Positions 7,846 to 16,710 of a stretch of DNA of 64,000 nt are shown in pieces (within the stretch, counting starts at the first letter, position 1; every line of letters starts with the position of its first letter). Origin of the DNA: DATBGS01 sp036557885. GTDB lineage: Bacteria > Chloroflexota > Ktedonobacteria > Ktedonobacterales > DATBGS01. Under the pieces are notes generated by a model that ran no database searches, had not been told where the DNA came from, and saw only the letters and a list, made by a program, of their open reading frames with translations. The DNA lies in assembly GCA_036557885.1 (NCBI GenBank), contig DATBGS010000126.1:1-64000 (forward strand), read 5' to 3'. A program made the translations under genes and the position numbers.

Positions 7846-8877
7846 ATGCGGCAAATTGGTGTGATTGGCACCGGCGCCTGGGGCACAACCCTGGCAATCA
7901 TGCTGGCCCAGAAAGGCTTTGAAACCACGCTGTGGGAACACCAGGCAGAACGTGCCGCCCAGATGGACCGCGAGCGTGAAAACCGCACCTTTCTCCCTGA
8001 TTTTCGCTTCCCGTTCTCCCTGCGGGTGACAGCTACCCTGTCTGAAGCGGTACATGGGCGAGAACTGGTACTGGTCGTCACCCCATCGCAGCGCATTCGA
8101 GAAAATGTGCGCGCGCTGGCGCCTCACCTGACATCCAACGCGATCATCCTCTGTGGCAGCAAAGGGCTGGAGATCAGCAGCCTGAAACGTATGAGCGAGG
8201 TAATTGCCGAAGAATTGCCGCCCCCTCTGCGCGAACGTATTGCCGTCTTGAGCGGCCCCAACATTGCCCAGGAAGTGGCGCGGGGTCTGCCCAGCGCCGC
8301 CGTCGTCGCTGCCAGGAATCCAGCCACTGCCGAGGCGGCGCGTGAGGTGCTCAACACCGCCACCTTTCGCGTGTATCGCAGCAACGACATCATCGGCGTG
8401 GAACTGGGGGGCGCGCTAAAAAATATTATTGCGTTGGGCGCGGGCGCCAACGATGGCTGGGGCTATGGCGAGAACGCCAAAGCCGCCTTTATGACGCGCG
8501 GCCTGGCTGAAATTGCCCGGCTGGGCATTGCCTGCGGCGCGAACCCATTGACATTTGCGGGGTTGGCTGGCGTGGGCGATCTCATCGCCACCTGCGCCAG
8601 CCCCCTCAGCCGCAATCGCTATGTTGGCCTGGAGCTTGCCAAGGGGCGTCCGCTGGAGGAGATTCTGGGCGGGATGAAAAGCGTGGCCGAAGGCATCACC
8701 ACGACCAAAGCCGCCCGCGAGATGGCCGAACGCTTTAATGTTGACCTGCCCATTACCAAAACAATCCATGCCATTTTATTTGAAGGCAAGAATGCCCGCC
8801 AGGGAGTCATCGAACTGATGCTGCGCGAACCCAAAGACGAACTGGAAGGCATGCGCGGGTTGATGGAGGAACCCTGA
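7846..8877 (+). CDS. gpsA: Glycerol-3-phosphate dehydrogenase [NAD(P)+]
   Basis: GpsA reduces dihydroxyacetone phosphate to sn-glycerol 3-phosphate for phospholipid synthesis in the cytoplasm. The 343-residue protein starts with the Rossmann motif VIGTGAWGTTLA. It continues with CGSKGLE, SGPNIAQEVARG and the substrate-binding segment GGALKNIIALGAGA with its catalytic lysine, then LAGVGDLIATC. The ATG at 7846 is preceded by GGAGGGCACC. An in-frame extension to 7783 lacks a ribosome-binding site and conserved residues. The length is normal. It faces hsp20 convergently across a shared terminator. Confidence 0.95.
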   Translation: MRQIGVIGTGAWGTTLAIMLAQKGFETTLWEHQAERAAQMDRERENRTFLPDFRFPFSLRVTATLSEAVHGRELVLVVTPSQRIRENVRALAPHLTSNAIILCGSKGLEISSLKRMSEVIAEELPPPLRERIAVLSGPNIAQEVARGLPSAAVVAARNPATAEAAREVLNTATFRVYRSNDIIGVELGGALKNIIALGAGANDGWGYGENAKAAFMTRGLAEIARLGIACGANPLTFAGLAGVGDLIATCASPLSRNRYVGLELAKGRPLEEILGGMKSVAEGITTTKAAREMAERFNVDLPITKTIHAILFEGKNARQGVIELMLREPKDELEGMRGLMEEP

Positions 8878-8892
8878 ACGCCTCTACAAAAA

Positions 8893-8924
8893 GCTGGCTG
8901 CTCTCGTATAGGAGAGCAGCCAGC
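8893..8924. terminator. Terminator between convergent gpsA and hsp20
   Basis: A perfect 13-bp stem (GCTGGCTGCTCTC/GAGAGCAGCCAGC) with a 6-nt loop is flanked by further pairing (CCTCT/AGAGG). On the minus strand it is followed by TTTTTG, so it best serves hsp20, but it may stop both transcripts. Confidence 0.85.
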
Positions 8925-8950
8925 AGAGGGAATGCTCTGGCGAACTCCGA

Positions 8951-9406
8951 CTATTTCTTCACCTGCACCTTGATTGAGCGTGGCCGGACGGCCTCGGCCT
9001 TGGGCAGTGTCAGCGTCAGCACCCCATGCTCAAAGGCGGCTTCGACCTTCTCATTCTGGATGGGGTACGGCAGGGTAATCGCGCGGCTAAACGCCCCCAC
9101 CCGACGTTCGCGGAAGTGATAGCGTCCCTGCTGGTTCTGCTGCTCCTCCTGCATCTCACCCTTAATGGTCAAAGTATCGCCCTGCACAGTAATGTCCAGG
9201 TTTTCCGGCTTGACTCCAGGCACCGAGGCTTTCACTACCAACTGATCGTTGGTTTCAAACATATCCACTGCCAACCCCCAGGCCCGGCCAGTCCCTCGGA
9301 GTTCACCCAGCATGCTGGGGAACACAAAACTGTCTTCCATCAACCGATTCATTGCATCGCGCAGGCTCAACAAATCGCGCTCTGGCTCAAAACGTGACAA
9401 ACTCAT
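8951..9406 (-). CDS. Small heat shock protein (Hsp20/alpha-crystallin family)
   Basis: This is an ATP-independent chaperone that holds unfolding proteins. The 151-residue length is typical. A central alpha-crystallin domain runs from about residue 42 to 140, with VDMFETNDQLVVKASVPGV at its start, FRERRVGAFSRAI and the hallmark A-x-x-x-x-G-V-L in AAFEHGVLTLTLPK. The short tail SIKVQVKK lacks a clear IXI motif. AAAGGAGCC precedes the ATG. Upstream lie two direct copies of GTACGCAC, a possible operator. Confidence 0.94.
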   Translation of the reverse strand: MSLSRFEPERDLLSLRDAMNRLMEDSFVFPSMLGELRGTGRAWGLAVDMFETNDQLVVKASVPGVKPENLDITVQGDTLTIKGEMQEEQQNQQGRYHFRERRVGAFSRAITLPYPIQNEKVEAAFEHGVLTLTLPKAEAVRPRSIKVQVKK

Positions 9407-9443
9407 CTGGGTAGGCTCCTTTCATGATCGTATTCATTTATCC

Positions 9444-9571
9444 TTGTACGCACATTTATTCGTGTACGCACGTTTTCTGCCCAGGAGCACAGCCCTGCAC
9501 AGGGTGTTCCAACCTTACCCTGGGGCTGCATTCTGGCATTTCCTCACCCAGGCACTATTGTAGCGTACAAT
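9444..9571. promoter_or_regulatory. Direct and inverted repeats between divergent hsp20 and histidine kinase genes
   Basis: GTACGCAC occurs twice at an 18-bp period (about 9446-9471), close upstream of hsp20. A separate inverted repeat, ATTGTA-GCG-TACAAT, lies at 9557-9571 upstream of the kinase gene. The core TTGTACG recurs in other promoter regions of this window (24164 and about 36288). The sites look like regulator binding sites. Their protein is unknown. Confidence 0.4.
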
Positions 9572-9661
9572 GTGTTAGAATATCGTAGAAATCCTATTAG
9601 AGTTGTATCAGAAATCTTGATGGCATGTCTATCAGTGTTTTCTCCAACGCGGTGGTGTGCT

Positions 9662-11317
9662 ATGGCCGTCTCTCCCTCAACCTTTAACAAAGCCGTCACG
9701 CTAGATGATGCTCTGGGCAACTTGCTGCGAGGCGCCATCGAAATGTTCAACGGGCGCGCCGGGATGCTTGTCCTGGCTGACCACCTTGATCCAGCAGGGC
9801 TGCTCAGCCCCATATTGGCAGGCATTGATCGGGGAGAGGCCCGCGCCCTGCTGGAGGTGCTGGAGCGCGTCAATGGCTGGAAATATCTGCTGTGGGGCGC
9901 TGATGGCCTGGGGCCAAAAGAAACAGTGAGCGCCACCCTGCTCTTGCCTGGCGCGTACCCGGCAAGATTGGAGGACTTCTTTCCGCAGCGCCCGATAGCC
10001 GTCGTCACTCTCGTCCTGCGCGACGCGCAAGCAAACGTGGGGATGCTGCATATTTTGGGCGAGCAGTGGATTGCCGCGATGCCGCTGCTGCGGTCTGAAC
10101 GCGCCAGCACCGCATACGCCGCCCAGACCGCCTCGGCGGTGCGCAGCGCCATTGAAGCCCGCCGCGCCCGCCAGGAAAAAGAGCAGCTTGAAGCGGTGCT
10201 CTACTACAGCGCCGATGGCATCCTGACCGTTGATCGCCAGCTTTGCATCACCAGCTTTAATCCGGCAATGGAGCGGCTTTCTGGCTGGCGCATGCCAGAG
10301 GTGCTGGGCCGCTTTTACTATGACGCCTTGCGTCCCAAAGACTCGCAGGGCAAAGACCTGGGGCTGCATAACTGCCCTTTGCTGGAAGCCTTTGCCAGCA
10401 GCGGCCCGGTTGTGGACCGTGAGATGATTATCACCACGAAAGATGGGCAGCAGGTCCATATCGGCGTCACTGCCTCGGCGGTGCGCTCACCACATGGCGA
10501 ACCCATCAGCGGCATCCTGAACCTGCGCGACATCACGCGCATCCACGAGAACGAAGCGCTGCGCTCCACATTTATGTCCATCATCTCGCACGAATTGCAG
10601 ACGCCCATCGCCATTATCAAAGGCTACTCCTCAACGCTGCGACGCGAAGACGTGAAATGGGATGAGCAGATCATTCGGGGCCGCCTGGAGGCCATCGAAG
10701 AAGAGAGTGATCGGCTGAGCCATCTGGTCGCCAATTTGCTGCAAGCCTCGCGTATTCAGGCGGGAGGGCTGAAGATGGACCCTGGCCCGCTGGACCTGGC
10801 CGAGATGTCGCAGAAAGTGGTGCGCAAATTTGCCGCGCATAGCCCGCATCATACCTTCCGCACGCATTTTCCAGAACAGATGCCCACCGTCTGGGCCGAC
10901 CGCGAACGGATTGAGGAAGTCTTGCTCAATCTGCTGGATAATGCCGTCAAATATTCGCCGCAGCACAAACTGATTCGCGTATCTGGGCAGGTGACGGATG
11001 ATGCCGTCATCGTCAGCGTTGGCGACAAGGGCATGGGTATCCCCCTGCGCGAGCAAGGGCGCATCTTTGATCGTTTTCAGCGCGTGGATAACGCCGCCTC
11101 TCGCTCTACGCAGGGCGCCGGGCTGGGCCTCTTTATCTGCAAAGCCATCCTGGAGGCGCATGGCGGGCGCATCTGGGTGGAAAGCGCGTTGGGCAAAGGC
11201 TCCACCTTTTCTTTCAGTTTGCCACGCATGGAGCAAGCCCAATCTAGCATGGTCATGTTTAGAAATGGGGAGCAGCCCGCAAGCGCTACACGCCCTGCGG
11301 GCCAGGCTGCTCCATAA
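9662..11317 (+). CDS. GAF-PAS sensor histidine kinase
   Basis: The product is a cytoplasmic sensor kinase of about 551 residues with no transmembrane segment. A GAF-like domain fills roughly the first 165 residues. A PAS domain follows (SADGILTVDRQLCITSFNP to LNLRDITRIHE). The dimerisation domain has the phospho-acceptor in MSIISHELQTPIAIIKGYSS, and the ATPase domain has N-box LLNLLDNAVKYS, G1 VGDKGMGIP and G2 GAGLGLFICKAILEAHGG. The frame opens at 9572, but the ATG at 9662 just before SPSTF fits best with the upstream inverted repeat. The start is uncertain (9623 is possible). The response regulator 37 bp downstream is its likely partner. Confidence 0.87.
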   Translation: MAVSPSTFNKAVTLDDALGNLLRGAIEMFNGRAGMLVLADHLDPAGLLSPILAGIDRGEARALLEVLERVNGWKYLLWGADGLGPKETVSATLLLPGAYPARLEDFFPQRPIAVVTLVLRDAQANVGMLHILGEQWIAAMPLLRSERASTAYAAQTASAVRSAIEARRARQEKEQLEAVLYYSADGILTVDRQLCITSFNPAMERLSGWRMPEVLGRFYYDALRPKDSQGKDLGLHNCPLLEAFASSGPVVDREMIITTKDGQQVHIGVTASAVRSPHGEPISGILNLRDITRIHENEALRSTFMSIISHELQTPIAIIKGYSSTLRREDVKWDEQIIRGRLEAIEEESDRLSHLVANLLQASRIQAGGLKMDPGPLDLAEMSQKVVRKFAAHSPHHTFRTHFPEQMPTVWADRERIEEVLLNLLDNAVKYSPQHKLIRVSGQVTDDAVIVSVGDKGMGIPLREQGRIFDRFQRVDNAASRSTQGAGLGLFICKAILEAHGGRIWVESALGKGSTFSFSLPRMEQAQSSMVMFRNGEQPASATRPAGQAAP

Positions 11318-11354
11318 GCCGTTCTTGCTGTTGAGATGTCCCTGGTGAGGAAGT

Positions 11355-12080
11355 ATGGATCAGATTGACCCGCGCAACCTGACCGTGCTCGTGGTGGACG
11401 ACGAGCCGCGCATTATTGACTTTATCCGTATGAATCTGGAGTTTGAGGGCTTTCGTGTGGTGGACGCGCCCAATGGACAAGAAGCCCTGGAGCGTCTGAA
11501 AGAAGACCTGCCCGATCTGATCTTGCTGGATGTCATGATGCCTAAAATGGATGGCTTTGAGACGCTCAAGCACATCCGCGAAGTCTCCAATGTGCCGGTC
11601 ATTATGCTTACCGTGCGCCAGGAGGAAGGCGACCGCATTCGCGGGCTGGACCTGGGCGCCGATGACTACATCACCAAGCCCTTCAGCCCCCGCGAATTGC
11701 TCTCACGTATCAAGGCGCTGCTGCGGCGCTCCTTCATGCCCTCACCCACACGCAAAACGCGCATCGTGGTGGATGATGACCTGATGATTGACTTCAGCAA
11801 GGGCGAAGTGTTTGTGCGCGGCGAAAAGATCGCGCTGCGCCCCACCGAGTATCGCCTGCTCTACCATCTGGTCAATAATGCCGGGCGTCTACTCACCCAT
11901 GAAACCCTGCTCTCCAAGGTCTGGGGGCATGAATACCGCGACGAGGCGCATTATCTGCGGCTCTACATCACGTATTTGCGCCAGAAAATTGAGCAAGACC
12001 CGGCGCACCCCAAATATATCCTGACCGAGCGCGGCCTGGGCTATCGCTTCCGCGAACTGGACCAGCCGGTCCAGGCGTAG
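11355..12080 (+). CDS. OmpR/KdpE-family response regulator
   Basis: The 241-residue protein is a DNA-binding response regulator. The receiver domain has the acidic pair VDDE, the phospho-acceptor Asp in LILLDVMMPKMDG, the Thr in MLTVR and the Lys in YITKPF. The C-terminal winged helix has RPTEYRLLYHLVNNAG, LLSKVWG and ILTERGLGYRF. It follows the GAF-PAS kinase gene by 37 bp on the same strand and is presumably phosphorylated by it. A purine-rich GTGAGGAAG lies just before the ATG. Confidence 0.94.
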   Translation: MDQIDPRNLTVLVVDDEPRIIDFIRMNLEFEGFRVVDAPNGQEALERLKEDLPDLILLDVMMPKMDGFETLKHIREVSNVPVIMLTVRQEEGDRIRGLDLGADDYITKPFSPRELLSRIKALLRRSFMPSPTRKTRIVVDDDLMIDFSKGEVFVRGEKIALRPTEYRLLYHLVNNAGRLLTHETLLSKVWGHEYRDEAHYLRLYITYLRQKIEQDPAHPKYILTERGLGYRFRELDQPVQA

Positions 12081-12157
12081 CCCAGAGCAGGTGGCACAGT
12101 CCAGGCGCAACCCTGGGGCGAGCAGGAGAAGTTCTGGCTTAGCCTGCGCAGAACGGG

Positions 12158-13315
12158 TCATAGCTGATAGAGCGCTCGCGTTACCCCGTTGAGCATCAAT
12201 TCGGCGCTATTCATCGCCTCAGCGGTGGAAAGCGCGCCTGCCTCTACCAGTTCGCCCAGCACCTGCGCCAGCGCCCGGCGGCCCAGCGTCGCTCCCAGCC
12301 AGGCATGCTCAGGAATTACCGAGCCATCGGCGCCATAGACAATCTTCGTAGCGGGCGCCAGCCCCAGCGCCTCGCGCCAGATGGTGGACATCATCCCAGC
12401 CGCAAAAGGGATTGCCAGTGAAATATCCAGAAATACATGGGGATAGACCGAGGCCAGATAAGAAGCCTGGCGCGTATAGGGATAGCTGGCGTGCAGCAAG
12501 ACAATCTGGGCGCCCTGATACGCGGGCTGCTCCAGAGCGGCGTGAATCAGCGGGCGCAGCAGCAGCGGGTTGCTGGTCAGCAGGTCCAGGTCCGGGTCGC
12601 CAAAGCCGGTATGAAACTGAATGGGAAGCTGCTGGCGGGCCGCGTGGCCCAGCGCACAATAGAGAAAGTGATGCAGCAGGGGTGCTGCCGTCGGGCCAGC
12701 CAGCCTGATCTTCCCGGCTTGCGCTACGGTTGCACGTGCAGCGCTGAAGGCGGCCCACACATCTTCAAGTTCCGGCTCAAGCACCGCCAGGCCACCCCGA
12801 TACGCCACGATGCTCTTCAAACCAACCACGCCGCGCGCACGCAGATCGGAGAGTTCGGCATCAAACGCGGCCTGAAGATCATCCAGCGTCGTTGCTGTCA
12901 GCAGCAACTGCTGAAGCAGCGTCTCCAACCGCAAAATACGCCAGGCCGCGCAGCCGCAGGACGCGCCCATTTGCGCTACGCTGAGCGCCTCGTCAGATGG
13001 GGGGTAGCCATCATCTAACAGCATCCCGGCCAGGTGTGATTCCCCCATCAGCGCCGCCAGATACCCATCAGGATCAGCCGCCCGCGCCGCCAGAACACGC
13101 TCCTCGTCGGCATCCGCAGGCAGATCAAGCACCCGGCGCATTTCACGGAGCGCCCATTGATAGTAAACGAGTGCGGGAACATGCGCGGCCATCACTTCGC
13201 GCCCTTCCGTAAAACAGGCGCGAAAGGAGGCAAGATCAAGCGCGGCCCACCCGCGAACAAAGGGGTGGCAATGGTGGTCAAGCGCCGGAATTGCTGTAAG
13301 ATCAAGCTGAGTCAT
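12158..13315 (-). CDS. Amidohydrolase-family protein (FluG N-terminal-like)
   Basis: The 385-residue protein is a metal-dependent TIM-barrel hydrolase. The N-terminal metal motif reads DHHCHP, a middle strand gives QFHTGFGDPD, a further histidine lies in VLLHASYPY, and the late acidic residue is in VYGADGS. This order of motifs matches the amidohydrolase-2 group related to the N-terminal half of FluG and to nodulin/glutamine-synthetase-associated proteins. The substrate is unknown. It is monocistronic and converges with the upstream response regulator. Confidence 0.8.
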   Translation of the reverse strand: MTQLDLTAIPALDHHCHPFVRGWAALDLASFRACFTEGREVMAAHVPALVYYQWALREMRRVLDLPADADEERVLAARAADPDGYLAALMGESHLAGMLLDDGYPPSDEALSVAQMGASCGCAAWRILRLETLLQQLLLTATTLDDLQAAFDAELSDLRARGVVGLKSIVAYRGGLAVLEPELEDVWAAFSAARATVAQAGKIRLAGPTAAPLLHHFLYCALGHAARQQLPIQFHTGFGDPDLDLLTSNPLLLRPLIHAALEQPAYQGAQIVLLHASYPYTRQASYLASVYPHVFLDISLAIPFAAGMMSTIWREALGLAPATKIVYGADGSVIPEHAWLGATLGRRALAQVLGELVEAGALSTAEAMNSAELMLNGVTRALYQL

Positions 13316-13407
13316 AGAAGACCCCCTACAAAAAGGTCTGCCAAAAAGGTCCGCCCGCGCAGGCGGCGGGCGGGAAATGCTGGGTAGTGCTGAACAGGTG
13401 GGCCGGA

Positions 13408-14127
13408 CTATGAGCCAACCGGGGCAAGTGGCCCTGAAGGGCTTCTCTGGAGAGGCTCCGGCTCCCTCGTGTCTTCCTCTTGCTCCACACGCAGCCGAGG
13501 CAGCGCCATCAACGTGCGCGTAATAGCCGAATCCGCCTCTGGCTCCAGCAAGCTCACAAAGCCTCTGACAATTCTTGGGTCAAAGCGGCGACCAGCCTCG
13601 GTCAGCACATACTGGCGAGCTGCTTCTGGCGAAAGCGCCTCTTTGTAGGGTCGCGCCGAGGTGAGCGCATCGTAGACATCAGCCACCGAGAGCATCCGGG
13701 CGCCCAATGGAATATCCTCACCGCTAAGCCCCCAGGGATAGCCGCTCCCATCATAGGCTTCGTGGTGGTGCAGAACAACTTCAACGAAGAAAGAATCGAG
13801 TTCATAGCCAACCAGCACGCGCGCTCCCATGAGAGGATGCTGCTCCATCTGGAGCCGTTCCTCTTCGGAAAGTGCTGATTCTTTGAAAAGAATATCGTTG
13901 CCAATCCAGGTCTTGCCCAGATCGTGCACCAGAGCCGCCAGCCCCAGCCGGTGAGCCTCGTAGGGACTCCACCCCATCCGACGCGCCAGCCGCTCGGAGA
14001 GGCGGGCTACCCGCCGACAATGCTCAAAGGTCGCCAGATCGCGCTCTTGAATAGTTGTTGCCAGATCGTGAAACACCTGCTCTGGGTCACGCTGGCCGAT
14101 CCCAAGGATCACTTCTAGTGCAGCCAC
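13408..14127 (-). CDS. HD-GYP domain protein (putative cyclic-di-GMP phosphodiesterase)
   Basis: The 239-residue protein is almost entirely an HD-GYP domain. The HD pair is in VHDLGKTW, the second metal His in EQHPLMGARVL, the GYP signature in LHHHEAYDGSGYPWGL, and DVYDALTSARPYK closes the domain. Proteins of this family hydrolyse c-di-GMP. There is no receiver or other sensory domain, so its regulation is not apparent. The C-terminal 35 residues are acidic and proline-rich, probably disordered. The start is a GTG with AGAGGAAGG upstream. Confidence 0.9.
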   Translation of the reverse strand: MAALEVILGIGQRDPEQVFHDLATTIQERDLATFEHCRRVARLSERLARRMGWSPYEAHRLGLAALVHDLGKTWIGNDILFKESALSEEERLQMEQHPLMGARVLVGYELDSFFVEVVLHHHEAYDGSGYPWGLSGEDIPLGARMLSVADVYDALTSARPYKEALSPEAARQYVLTEAGRRFDPRIVRGFVSLLEPEADSAITRTLMALPRLRVEQEEDTREPEPLQRSPSGPLAPVGS

Positions 14128-14686
14128 GTTGCTGCCTTCCTCTCCCCACGTCGTTTGAATGGGTGTATGCCTGCTACGTTACGGCCAGGCGCTTTGATGA
14201 CTAATTTTGGAATGATTGCTACAAAAACATGCATAAAACACAAAACCCTTGCAGAGATTCCTGCTCAATACAACGCTTCGGGTTACAAAAATGTAACCGC
14301 TGCTTGCCATTGGTCCTGGTGTTCTAAATGGTCCTGGTAGTCTAAATGGGAAAGGAAACGAGGGACAGGGGAGGCCCGTTGTCCGGTACAGAATATCGCA
14401 AGATCTTTGCCAGCATTGCCTGCAAGAGTAGTTGTGCCGGGGCAAGAGCAAGCAGGGCAGGGGAGGGACAAAGCAAGCGGATAAGCGTACAAGAAGCCCG
14501 GCACAAGAAATGCTGTGGAAGGGGTGTCGCTTTTCGTTCAGCGAGCGAGCGACACCATTCGGAGGCCGTGTTCCAGCTATCAGATAAAAACTCATCGAGA
14601 GATAGCTATAGGCGTGTTGGAAGTCAAACGATAGGATATTGCGAGACGTTTAGGACACGCTGTAGGGGGATGGAGGACCAGAAGGC
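14128..14686. other. Intergenic region with short repeats, no supported gene
   Basis: This 559-bp gap has no convincing protein gene. A minus-strand frame (14179-14595) is rich in Cys, Pro and Ser and shows no family features. The gap contains a hairpin GGTTACA-AAAA-TGTAACC at 14281-14298 and a two-copy 18-bp tandem repeat directly after it. The last 40 bp hold the ribosome-binding region of the SPFH gene. Confidence 0.5.
14311..14346. repeat. Two-copy 18-bp tandem repeat
   Basis: The unit TGGTCCTGGTGTTCTAAA (14311-14328) is followed at once by a copy differing at two positions (14329-14346). The start of a third unit (TGG) follows. It lies in an otherwise empty gap. Confidence 0.7.
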
Positions 14687-15499
14687 ATGACCACCTATCG
14701 CATCATTACATTCATTGCTGCCTGTGTTTGCCTGGTCTTTATTTTTTACTATCCCTGGACCGTGTTTTTCCTGATCCCGCTCTGGGTCGCGTTTGCCCTG
14801 TTGCTCTGGAAAATGGCGATGGCGCCCATCTCTGAGCCAGAGCGTGCCGTTATCTTCCGGGTAGAAGTCTTTCATCATATTTCCAAATCAGGCTACGTAT
14901 TCCTGATCCCCGGCATTGATCGTGTCGCTGGCACCATCTCGCTCAAAGAAGAACAGCACGATGTCAAAGTCACCCAGTTCTATCCCTCCGATAGCAGCGA
15001 GAAGCTGACCTGTAACATCGAACTGGCCTGGCGCATCCGACCTGATGTAGAGGGGCGTGTGATCGGGAAAGTGCGCGAGATGGTCCTCATGGAAGACGAA
15101 CAGCGCAAAAAGTTGGTGGAACAGGTTGTCATCAGCATTGTGCGCCAGCTTGGTCTGGGCTACACCTCCGCTGAATTAAAAGATAACCGCATGCGTGAAA
15201 CCTTTTGTACCAGCGCGCGCCAGGCAGCAAATGAGATTCTGGAGAGCTATGGGGTCACCGTAGAGCGGCTTTTCTGGCGTGGCACCGGCCCCATTGGTGA
15301 TGTCCAGGATGCCCAGGTACGCGGCATGGTCGAGAGTGAAGAGGTCAAAGCGATGGTCAAAGCCATTGAAACCATCCGCGAGCGCTTGGGGCCAGGCACC
15401 AGCGCCGAAGACCTCTACGCCATGTATGAGTTCATCAAGATGATGAAGAGCGGGGGCTATAATCCATTCAATCGCGGAGGCGCGGGACGGCCCCAATAA
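14687..15499 (+). CDS. SPFH/Band 7 (stomatin-like) membrane protein
   Basis: The 270-residue protein has two N-terminal hydrophobic stretches (about residues 5-45) forming a membrane hairpin. A Band 7 domain follows, beginning at EPERAVIFRVEVFHH and including IPGIDRVAGTISLKEE and LTCNIELAWRI. A helical segment after about 180 and a Gly/Asn-rich tail end it. SPFH proteins oligomerise on membranes and scaffold microdomains or proteases. The usual NfeD partner is not adjacent. GGAGGACCAGAAGGC precedes the ATG. Confidence 0.85.
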   Translation: MTTYRIITFIAACVCLVFIFYYPWTVFFLIPLWVAFALLLWKMAMAPISEPERAVIFRVEVFHHISKSGYVFLIPGIDRVAGTISLKEEQHDVKVTQFYPSDSSEKLTCNIELAWRIRPDVEGRVIGKVREMVLMEDEQRKKLVEQVVISIVRQLGLGYTSAELKDNRMRETFCTSARQAANEILESYGVTVERLFWRGTGPIGDVQDAQVRGMVESEEVKAMVKAIETIRERLGPGTSAEDLYAMYEFIKMMKSGGYNPFNRGGAGRPQ

Positions 15500-15605
15500 G
15501 CGCGTCGGGTTACGTTACCCAGCACGAATCCCTCACGAATCCTCCTCTGCAAACCAACAGGGCCACCGGCACACCTGGAGCCGCCAGCAGAAATCAGCAG
15601 GGCGC

Positions 15606-16421
15606 TCACTGTGTCCCTACACGATGCCAGCCAGAGGCTTGAAACGCGGCCAGCGCCGCCTGGTCGCCAGGGATATAGCTGACGATAGGATACTCCGGGG
15701 CGCCGCTAAAGATGGTCAGCGAGGTGCGCAGTGTCAGCCAGCCAAGCCGCGAGTGGCGCAATTCAAACACAAAGCTGGGCGCGGGTATTCCACCCGGCTC
15801 AGAAGAGGCCGCGATACGCTTAAAATCGGGGAGAGATTGCAGGGCGCGCCACAGCGTGCGATATTCCGGCAGATAGGTCGAGGCGTGGACGTTGTACTTA
15901 AAATCGCTGACCAGCCGCCGGGCCAGACGCTCCCAGGGGCGAAAGCGTGTGCGATAGGACGGATCAAAGATCACCGCTAACAAATGGGGCAGCGGCTCAC
16001 CGCCCAGCGTCTCGCGCAAGGGGAAGCCCTGCACCCCCAACTCAAAAAGACCAGCCGCCGCCTGATTCCACGACCTGATGTACCAGAGCCGATCCAGGCT
16101 GTGCGCGGGATAAGAAATATTTTGCACCATAAGCGCGGCCAATTCGTTCAGGTCTAGCAGTTCGCGCTCTTCAGCGGAGTCCTCGGCAGCCTGCCCGGTC
16201 AGATGAGTAAACGCCTCAAAAAACTGCCGACGCTCTGCCCCTTTTAATTCCAGCGCGCGAGCCAGCACGCGGGCCACATGCGGCGAAGGGTTGCTGCGCT
16301 GGCCGTTCTCCAGATGATAGACATAGGTGCGCGAGAGACGTGTCGCCTGGGCAAGCTGCCCCTGCGACATTCCCCGACGATGGCGATAGTCAGCAAGAAG
16401 GGTGTGAAATGGTTCTGGCAT
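15606..16421 (-). CDS. XRE-family regulator with MmyB-like C-terminal domain
   Basis: The 271-residue protein starts with a helix-turn-helix (residues about 9-63, including MSQGQLAQATRLSRTYVYHLENG). The rest matches the MmyB-like ligand-binding domain found in many actinobacterial and chloroflexal regulators. It has a PAS-like fold thought to bind fatty-acid-like ligands; LWYIRSWNQAAAGLFE and FRPWERLARRLV are characteristic. It is divergent from the fatty-acid oxidation operon at 16711, so a role in controlling that operon is plausible but unproven. Confidence 0.85.
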   Translation of the reverse strand: MPEPFHTLLADYRHRRGMSQGQLAQATRLSRTYVYHLENGQRSNPSPHVARVLARALELKGAERRQFFEAFTHLTGQAAEDSAEERELLDLNELAALMVQNISYPAHSLDRLWYIRSWNQAAAGLFELGVQGFPLRETLGGEPLPHLLAVIFDPSYRTRFRPWERLARRLVSDFKYNVHASTYLPEYRTLWRALQSLPDFKRIAASSEPGGIPAPSFVFELRHSRLGWLTLRTSLTIFSGAPEYPIVSYIPGDQAALAAFQASGWHRVGTQ

Positions 16422-16710
16422 GGTGGGAACTGCTCTGCCGCGCTGAAAAGTGTTCTGTCATGCTGTTAGCTGCTAGCGCACTATAGCACGAAAATTGTTA
16501 GCTGGCAACATTACCCTGGGCGAGAAATGGACTTATAATGGGTAGAAAGGGAGGGCTGTGTAAAGGGTGAGTGTTGAGTGCTTCTGTAGGTGTTTTCTGG
16601 AACAATCACCTGGCAGAAATGCTCTAACGTCGTAGTATATTGCTCAAAGAGTGCTGCCACCAATGCTGGTGCAGGTCTATGCTGGTCCTTTCGCAAAGGA
16701 GCTACTTTTT

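Noticed and set aside
14179..14595. A 138-codon minus-strand frame in the gap before the SPFH gene
   Set aside because: Composition is Cys/Pro/Ser-rich and unlike the other proteins here. There is no Shine-Dalgarno and no family feature.
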